Shown: positions 15,905-19,994 of the stretch, in pieces | Layout of the letters: every line of letters begins with the position of its first letter | Numbering within the stretch: position 1 is the stretch's first letter | Source of the DNA: Pararhodospirillum photometricum DSM 122 | GTDB taxonomy: Bacteria > Pseudomonadota > Alphaproteobacteria > Rhodospirillales > Rhodospirillaceae | Assembly (NCBI RefSeq): GCF_000284415.1 | Contig: NC_017059.1 | Span: forward strand, 1,468,717 to 1,488,710 | Direction: 5' to 3' | DNA: 19,994 nucleotides | The notes under the pieces: generated by a model | The model's database searches: none | Seen by the model: the letters and a program-made list of their open reading frames with translations, nothing else | What the model was told of the DNA's origin: nothing | Made by a program: the position numbers and the translations under genes

Positions 15905-15950
15905 CCTCGTTCGAAGAACCGAAGGGAACGAGGGGTCTGGGGAGCCTGCC
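15905..15950. repeat. Hairpin plus half-copy of the palindromic repeat, copy 4 (degraded)
   Basis: CCTCGTTC (15905-15912) and GAACGAGG (15926-15933) form an 8-bp stem 36 nt after the tamB stop. The right arm runs into GAGGGGTCTGGGGAGCCTGCCC, the inner half of the repeat family, but lacks the closing GCCTCCCCAG. This is a truncated unit of the doublet type. It may still act as the tamB terminator; there is no T-tract. Confidence 0.65.
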
Positions 15951-16027
15951 CTTCAACGTTCACCCGATCGCCCTGTCCATGCCCCGAGGCAGCCCTTGCA
16001 TTCGCCGTCACATTCCAGGATAACCAC

Positions 16028-16072
16028 ATGTCATTGAACGCCAATAGCACCTTTGGTCGGGGGGAGTCATGA
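16028..16072 (+). CDS. Possible 14-codon leader ORF overlapping the PAS-protein start
   Basis: ATG 16028 is preceded by AGGA at 7 nt and encodes MSLNANSTFGRGES, stopping at a TGA that overlaps the next gene's ATG in an ATGA arrangement. The peptide is too short for homology. It could couple translation of the downstream gene or be chance; only position and ribosome site support it. Confidence 0.25.
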   Translation: MSLNANSTFGRGES

Positions 16073-16512
16073 GCGCGAACAATCTGGCCCTGATGTTGCG
16101 GCATCCGGACCTGAAGCGCCTCTACCAGAAGTGGCTGGAGTTGTGCGACAAAGGCGAAGTTCCCATGGCCGTCGATGTCGATCCGGCGGACCTGCGACCC
16201 TGGTTATCCCACATGGTGGTGATCAAGGTCGAAGGGGAGGGCCGCTTCGTTTATGGATATTACAGCGCCGAGTACGCCGAGATATTCGACGGCGATCGCG
16301 TGGGCCAGTCCATCGACGCCCTACCCCGCGAACAGCGCGACATCCTCAAGCGGGAATACGAACAAGTGCGCCTGGAGCAGATGCCTGTGGCGCGCGTCTA
16401 TACTGGCGTGTTCGACGGAGAAGAGCAGACCTGGGAGCGTCTCGTCTTGCCTTTCCTGTCCCACGACGGTGACGTGGAGAAAATGATGGTTGCAGCTTAC
16501 AGGGTGTCGTGA
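16069..16512 (+). CDS. PAS-family (PAS_5-like) small protein
   Basis: A 147-aa cytoplasmic protein resembling the alphaproteobacterial single-domain PAS_5 family. The order of conserved pieces fits: LKRLYQKWLELCDKGEVPMAVDVDPADLRPWLSHMVVIKVEGEGRFVYGYYSAEYAEIFDGDRVGQSID, then YEQVRLEQMPVARVYTGVF and a final strand ERLVLPFLSHDGDVEKMMVAAYRV. No signal peptide, membrane segment or output domain is present, so it is a stand-alone sensor-like or adaptor module. ATG 16069 follows GGGGGAG. The stop overlaps the ftsK start (GTGATGA at 16509-16515), implying co-translation with the translocase. Ligand and function are unknown. Confidence 0.75.
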   Translation: MSANNLALMLRHPDLKRLYQKWLELCDKGEVPMAVDVDPADLRPWLSHMVVIKVEGEGRFVYGYYSAEYAEIFDGDRVGQSIDALPREQRDILKREYEQVRLEQMPVARVYTGVFDGEEQTWERLVLPFLSHDGDVEKMMVAAYRVS

Positions 16513-18962
16513 TGACCACTCGCTCGGTTCCCAACGGCCCGGCGCCGGCTTCCTCGACCCCCGCGCGCGGCACGGGTGCGGAGGAATTCAACCTTTGGTG
16601 TGCTCTTAACGACCGCCCCTTTGCCCTGCGTCTGTCGGAATGGCCGGAGGACGGCCCCCCTGAGTGGTTTATTGAAGCCGATCGCGGCCGGCCCCAGGCC
16701 GCCGTCATCTGGGGAACCGGCACGGGCGACGAGGAAGCCGCCACCGCCATCGCCTATGCCTTCGTCGCCGGGATCGAATGGGCTGAGGCCGAACGCGCTG
16801 CCTTGGAGCGCGACCCCGACGCGGGCGGGGAGGGGGACGACGACGATACCGGTCACTGGATCGACACCCACGAGTTCGACCACTTGCCCCAGCCCGTGCG
16901 GGTTGGCGCCCCGCCGCTGGCCACCAAGATCGGCGGAGGCCCGGTGAGCGGCCAGACCACCGCGCCTGCCCTGGACGGGGACCTGACCATCCCCGAGAAA
17001 GAGGACGACAGCGACGAAGACGGGCAGGGGGGCGGGCGCGAGCACCTGATCGCCAGCTTCCTGGCCGGTCGCGATGCCCCCCCCCTCGAAGAAGTCCCCC
17101 AGGCGGACCCAGAGGCCGCCTCCAGAGATCTTCTCGACGAAGCGCTTGATGAAGGGGGACCGGACGACGGCGTTTTGACTCCCTTGGATGACGATAGCGA
17201 TGGTGCGCTGGAGGAAGGCCACGACAACCGGCCCGAGCTCACCCCCTTAGCCGACGCCGCTCCCTCCTCGGCCGACAGCGGCGAGCCCGATGGCGACCGC
17301 GCGAGTCCCCCCACCGAACCGGTCTGGGATCAGGGGACCGGCGCACCCGGGGCGGGCGATGCTGTTGTTGTGGACGAGGAGGCCGACGCACAGGAAGAGA
17401 GTCTCGGCACGCTGCCTCCCACCACCCTTCTTTTCCTGCCCGATCAACAACCGCAAGAAGAGAGCGACGAGAACGAGCTGGCCGAGCGCGCGGCCAAGCT
17501 GGAAACGGTGCTGCGGAACTTCCGGGTCCGGGGCGAGATCATGGAAGTGCGTCCGGGCCCGTGCGTGACCTTGTTCGAACTGGAACCCGTCCCCGGGACC
17601 AAATCCTCGACCATCATTAATCTGGCCGACGACATCGCCCGCTCCATGAGCGCGGTCACCTGCCGTATCGCCTTGGTCCCCGGCCGCAGCGTCATCGGGA
17701 TCGAACTGCCCAACGAGAGCCGCGAAACCGTTTATCTGCGCGAGATCTTGGATTCGGAAGCCTGGACTCAGTCCCGGGCCCGCTTGCCCATGGCCCTGGG
17801 CAAGGATATCGGCGGCGAGCCCGTGGTGGTCGATCTGGCCCGCATGCCCCACCTGCTGATCGCCGGCACCACCGGCTCGGGCAAGTCGGTGGGCATCAAT
17901 GGCATGATCTTGTCCATGCTCTACCACCTTCAGCCCGATCAGTGCCGCCTGATCATGATTGACCCCAAGATGTTGGAGTTGTCGGTTTACGACGACATTC
18001 CCCACCTGCTCACCCCGGTGGTGACCGACCCCAACAAGGCGGTGTCGGCCCTTAAGTGGGTGGTGCGGGAAATGGAAAACCGCTACCGGGCCATGGCGCT
18101 CCTCGGCGTGCGCAATCTTGATGGCTATAACGCTCGGGTAATCGACATCAACGCCCGGGGCGAGCAGGTGACTAGCCGCGTGCAGGTCGGCTACGACAAG
18201 GAACGCCGCGAGCCGATTTTCGAAGATCGCATCGTTCGCCTGGAGCCGTTGCCCTGCATCGTCGTCGTGGTCGATGAAATGGCCGACTTAATGCTGGTCG
18301 CCGGCAAGGAGATTGAGACGCTGATCCAGCGCTTGGCCCAGATGGCGCGGGCGGCCGGGATTCATCTGATCATGGCGACCCAGCGGCCCAGCGTGGATGT
18401 CATTACCGGCACGATCAAAGCCAACTTCCCGACCCGCATCAGCTTCCAGGTGACCAGCAAGATCGACAGCCGCACCATCTTGGGTGAGTCCGGTGCCGAG
18501 CAACTGCTAGGGCAGGGCGATATGCTGTTCATGCGAGCTGGGGGACGCATCAGCCGCGTCCACGGCGCCTTTGTCTCGGACAAGGAGGTCGAGGCCGTCG
18601 TGGCGCACCTGCGTCACCTGGGATCACCCGATTACGTGTACTCGGTCACCGAGGATGAAGACGACGACTATATCCCCAGCACTCAGGGTGGCAGCGGCGG
18701 GGGCGGTCTTGAGGACTCCTTCTCCGACGACGGCGAGGAGGGAGACCTGTATAGCCAAGCCCTGGCGGTCATTCTCCGCGAGGACAAGGTCTCGGTCAGC
18801 TTTGTGCAGCGGCATCTGCAAATCGGCTATAACCGCGCCGCCCGCCTTGTCGAGCGGATGGAAAACGAAGGGGTGGTCAGCCCCCCCAATCACGTGGGCA
18901 AACGCGAGATCCTGGTCTCGGCCCGTCAGTTCTTCGCCAACCGCGATCGCGACAACGGGTAA
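16512..18962 (+). CDS. FtsK/SpoIIIE-type DNA translocase without membrane domain
   Basis: DNA-pumping ATPase of 816 aa (817 if GTG 16509 is used). The C-terminal half is a complete FtsK motor: alpha domain LETVLRNFRVRGEIMEVRPGPCVTLFELEPVPG, Walker A GTTGSGKS (about 452-459), IMIDPKMLELSVYDDIPHLLTPVVTDP, Walker B VVVVDEMADLM (about 582-592), MATQRPSVDVITGTIKANFPTRISF and RTILGESGAEQLLGQGDML. A gamma winged helix follows (about 746-810; VSVSFVQRHLQIGYNRAARLVERMENEGVVS) that reads polar DNA sites. The first 100 residues are a compact soluble segment (EEFNLWCALNDRPFALRLSE ... AIAYAFVAGIEWAEAERAALE) followed by about 210 residues of acidic, Pro/Gly-rich linker. There are no transmembrane helices, unlike canonical FtsK. 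It resembles soluble translocases such as Bacillus SftA in layout. It may be a second, cytosolic FtsK paralogue; whether a membrane FtsK exists elsewhere is unknown. Confidence 0.93.
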   Translation: MTTRSVPNGPAPASSTPARGTGAEEFNLWCALNDRPFALRLSEWPEDGPPEWFIEADRGRPQAAVIWGTGTGDEEAATAIAYAFVAGIEWAEAERAALERDPDAGGEGDDDDTGHWIDTHEFDHLPQPVRVGAPPLATKIGGGPVSGQTTAPALDGDLTIPEKEDDSDEDGQGGGREHLIASFLAGRDAPPLEEVPQADPEAASRDLLDEALDEGGPDDGVLTPLDDDSDGALEEGHDNRPELTPLADAAPSSADSGEPDGDRASPPTEPVWDQGTGAPGAGDAVVVDEEADAQEESLGTLPPTTLLFLPDQQPQEESDENELAERAAKLETVLRNFRVRGEIMEVRPGPCVTLFELEPVPGTKSSTIINLADDIARSMSAVTCRIALVPGRSVIGIELPNESRETVYLREILDSEAWTQSRARLPMALGKDIGGEPVVVDLARMPHLLIAGTTGSGKSVGINGMILSMLYHLQPDQCRLIMIDPKMLELSVYDDIPHLLTPVVTDPNKAVSALKWVVREMENRYRAMALLGVRNLDGYNARVIDINARGEQVTSRVQVGYDKERREPIFEDRIVRLEPLPCIVVVVDEMADLMLVAGKEIETLIQRLAQMARAAGIHLIMATQRPSVDVITGTIKANFPTRISFQVTSKIDSRTILGESGAEQLLGQGDMLFMRAGGRISRVHGAFVSDKEVEAVVAHLRHLGSPDYVYSVTEDEDDDYIPSTQGGSGGGGLEDSFSDDGEEGDLYSQALAVILREDKVSVSFVQRHLQIGYNRAARLVERMENEGVVSPPNHVGKREILVSARQFFANRDRDNG

Positions 18963-18972
18963 GTAGAAGGCG

Positions 18973-19014
18973 ATGAGGGGGCTGGGGAGGCTTGCCTCCC
19001 CAGCCTTTCTTTTT
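18973..19014 (+). terminator. Rho-independent terminator of ftsK-like gene, built from the palindromic repeat (copy 5)
   Basis: A perfect 12-bp stem GGCTGGGGAGGC (18980-18991) and GCCTCCCCAGCC (18994-19005) is followed by TTTCTTTTT (19006-19014). The stem is the same core as in the other repeat copies, here coupled to a classical T-tract just after the stop codon. This is the clearest evidence that members of the repeat family work as terminators. Confidence 0.92.
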
Positions 19015-19155
19015 AACTGCCATTGCAGCCAATCCCCGCAGATACGCCTACGATGGCAGACAGAATCTCCCCCTTCGTCGCGAAAAACTGCCATGGCAGT
19101 AGACGTCCCTAAAAGCGGCCATCTCCCCTAAAAAAACAACCATCGCAGATGCGCC
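19015..19155. repeat. Cluster of degenerate short repeats (TGCCAT-GCAG and CGCAGATRCGCC)
   Basis: Within 140 bp, AACTGCCATTGCAG (19015-19028) recurs as AACTGCCATGGCAG (19086-19099), inside the perfect 14-bp palindrome ACTGCCATGGCAGT. CGCAGATACGCC (19037-19048) recurs as CGCAGATGCGCC (19144-19155). Related pieces ACGATGGCAG (19050) and AACCATCGCAG (19138) lie between. This is part of a gap of about 400 bases without a recognisable gene (18963-19371). The function is unknown; an operator array or the remnant of a small mobile element are both possible. Confidence 0.55.
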
Positions 19156-19185
19156 TTTGGTCACCGCCTTTCGCCCTTACCTATT

Positions 19186-19222
19186 TTGTCGCCCTCTATT
19201 CATAATATACATTATGCGACAA
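19186..19222 (+). promoter_or_regulatory. Candidate promoter/operator of the downstream PAS gene
   Basis: TTGTCG (19186-19191) and TACATT (19209-19214) are spaced 17 nt apart as a plausible sigma-70 promoter. The same stretch is framed by the inverted repeat TTGTCGC / GCGACAA (19186-19192 and 19216-19222) and contains the near-palindrome CATAATATACATTATG (19201-19216), so it looks like an operator overlapping the -10. It is the only AT-rich patch upstream of the gene at 19372, about 150 nt before its ATG. Confidence 0.5.
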
Positions 19223-19371
19223 TCAAAAATCCCATATCCCATGGCTCTCTTGCCGAGCCAGCCTGGGAGACGTATCTATATCCTCAAGAGGAAGGGTCCG
19301 GCCCCATCGCCCAATGCCGTCAGGCCGGGACATCAGGGATTGGTTCGCAGAGAGGCCGGAGCGTCCTTGCG

Positions 19372-19994
19372 ATGGTGGTCAGTGTCGTTTATCTGGATGA
19401 ACACTCGCGGATGAGAGAGGGAAGCGCCCCCCTCCCCTCTTGGGTGACCTGGACCCCCGCTGAGGTGATCCAAGAGGCGCCGGGTGCCCTCCGCTATCCC
19501 GACTTTGCCCGCGACCTGCACACGGCCCAAACGGACAGGCGCCCGGTGGATCGCTACGTCCCTGGGCCGGGCGGACTGGTCCATGTGGTCCTCTCGCCCT
19601 TACCGCCACCTTGGGGCGGTGCCTGCGTGACGTTTCTCGAGGGCAGTGTCCCGGCAATGGAAGCCCAGCGGCTGTCCTCGTATATCGACGCCATTCCCGA
19701 AAACCTCGTGATCTTGGACCGCGAAGGGACAATTCGCCACGTCAACAAGGGCTGGGTGGAGTTTGGCTCGGCCAACGGAGCCCCGGTGGACCTGGACTGG
19801 CGCGGGGTCAATTATCTGGAGGTTTGTCAGGCTGTTAAAGGGCCAGAGCGCGATGACGTTGATGAGGTCACCCATGGCCTGAAAGAGGTTTTGACCGGTC
19901 GCCGTGATTTTTTTCAATGGGAATATCCGTGCCATTCCCCGACGGAACAACGTTGGTTTCTGATGGAAGCGACGCCCATTCGAGAAAGTGCCTG
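19372..19994 (+). CDS. PAS-domain sensory protein (3' end cut by window edge)
   Basis: N-terminal 207 residues of a signalling protein. After a poorly conserved first segment (about 1-100, possibly a degenerate PAS: VHVVLSPLPPPWGGACVTFLEG resembles a PAS end), a clear PAS domain starts at about 104: SYIDAIPENLVILDREGTIRHVNKGWVEFG, NYLEVCQAVKGPERDDVDEV, LTGRRDFFQWEYPCHSPTEQRWFLMEATPI. The block EYPCHSPTEQRWFLM is typical of PAS modules in bacterial histidine kinases and diguanylate cyclases. No output domain is visible before the edge, so kinase versus cyclase cannot be decided. Start ATG 19372 has GGAG 10 nt upstream; ATG 19411 is an alternative but has no ribosome site. The frame is open from 19132. 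Confidence 0.8.
   Translation, partial: MVVSVVYLDEHSRMREGSAPLPSWVTWTPAEVIQEAPGALRYPDFARDLHTAQTDRRPVDRYVPGPGGLVHVVLSPLPPPWGGACVTFLEGSVPAMEAQRLSSYIDAIPENLVILDREGTIRHVNKGWVEFGSANGAPVDLDWRGVNYLEVCQAVKGPERDDVDEVTHGLKEVLTGRRDFFQWEYPCHSPTEQRWFLMEATPIRESA

Noticed and set aside
1..19994. CRISPR array, prophage, insertion sequence or defence system
   Set aside because: No regularly spaced direct repeats, transposase, integrase, phage structural gene or defence-type domain was found in any frame that I could interpret.

Overview
This is a GC-rich window from a bacterium that looks like an alphaproteobacterium, probably a member of the Rhodospirillales. The lines of evidence are: exact copies of the alphaproteobacterial biotin-regulator (BioR) operator TTATCTATAA, here on the minus strand, in front of bioB; a Zur-type operator in a divergent znuA / zur-znuC-znuB locus; a tamA-tamB pair; and very strong G/C bias at third codon positions. 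The taxonomic call is inference from gene content, not from a marker gene.

Layout. 1-2671 is a zinc-uptake locus: znuA (minus, cut by the left edge) diverges from a tightly packed zur-znuC-znuB operon, with one Zur box in the shared intergenic region. 2716-3528 (minus) is an exported PRC-barrel-like protein. 3705-4687 (minus) is biotin synthase bioB, broken by an apparent one-base frameshift and preceded by two BioR boxes. 4938-5024 (minus) is tRNA-Leu(CAA) with its own promoter and terminator. 5102-5992 (minus) is a homocysteine S-methyltransferase family gene. 6096-8543 is a three-gene polar amino-acid ABC importer (binding protein, permease, ATPase). 8750-9671 is a TauE/SafE permease (N-terminus frameshifted), followed by tamA (9697-11523) and tamB (11523-15869, split over three frames by two frameshifts). 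16069-18962 holds a small PAS-family protein translationally coupled to an FtsK/SpoIIIE-type DNA translocase that has no membrane segments. A gene-free stretch of about 400 bases follows, then the start of a PAS-domain sensory protein that runs off the right edge.

How parts work together. ZnuABC imports zinc and Zur represses both arms from the shared site. BioR probably represses bioB. TamA/TamB form an outer-membrane/inner-membrane-spanning envelope biogenesis and lipid transport system. The ABC importer has a hairpin between its binding-protein and permease genes that would favour excess binding protein.

Two features cut across the whole window. First, a family of GC-rich palindromic repeats (core CTGGGGAGGC-NN-GCCTCCCCAG) sits right after stop codons. 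Two copies are inverted doublets of the REPIN type and one copy ends in a T-tract as a classical terminator. Second, there are four apparent frameshifts in three otherwise well-conserved genes, three of them at G/C homopolymers. This pattern is more easily explained by base-calling errors than by gene decay. No CRISPR array, insertion sequence, phage gene or defence system was recognised.
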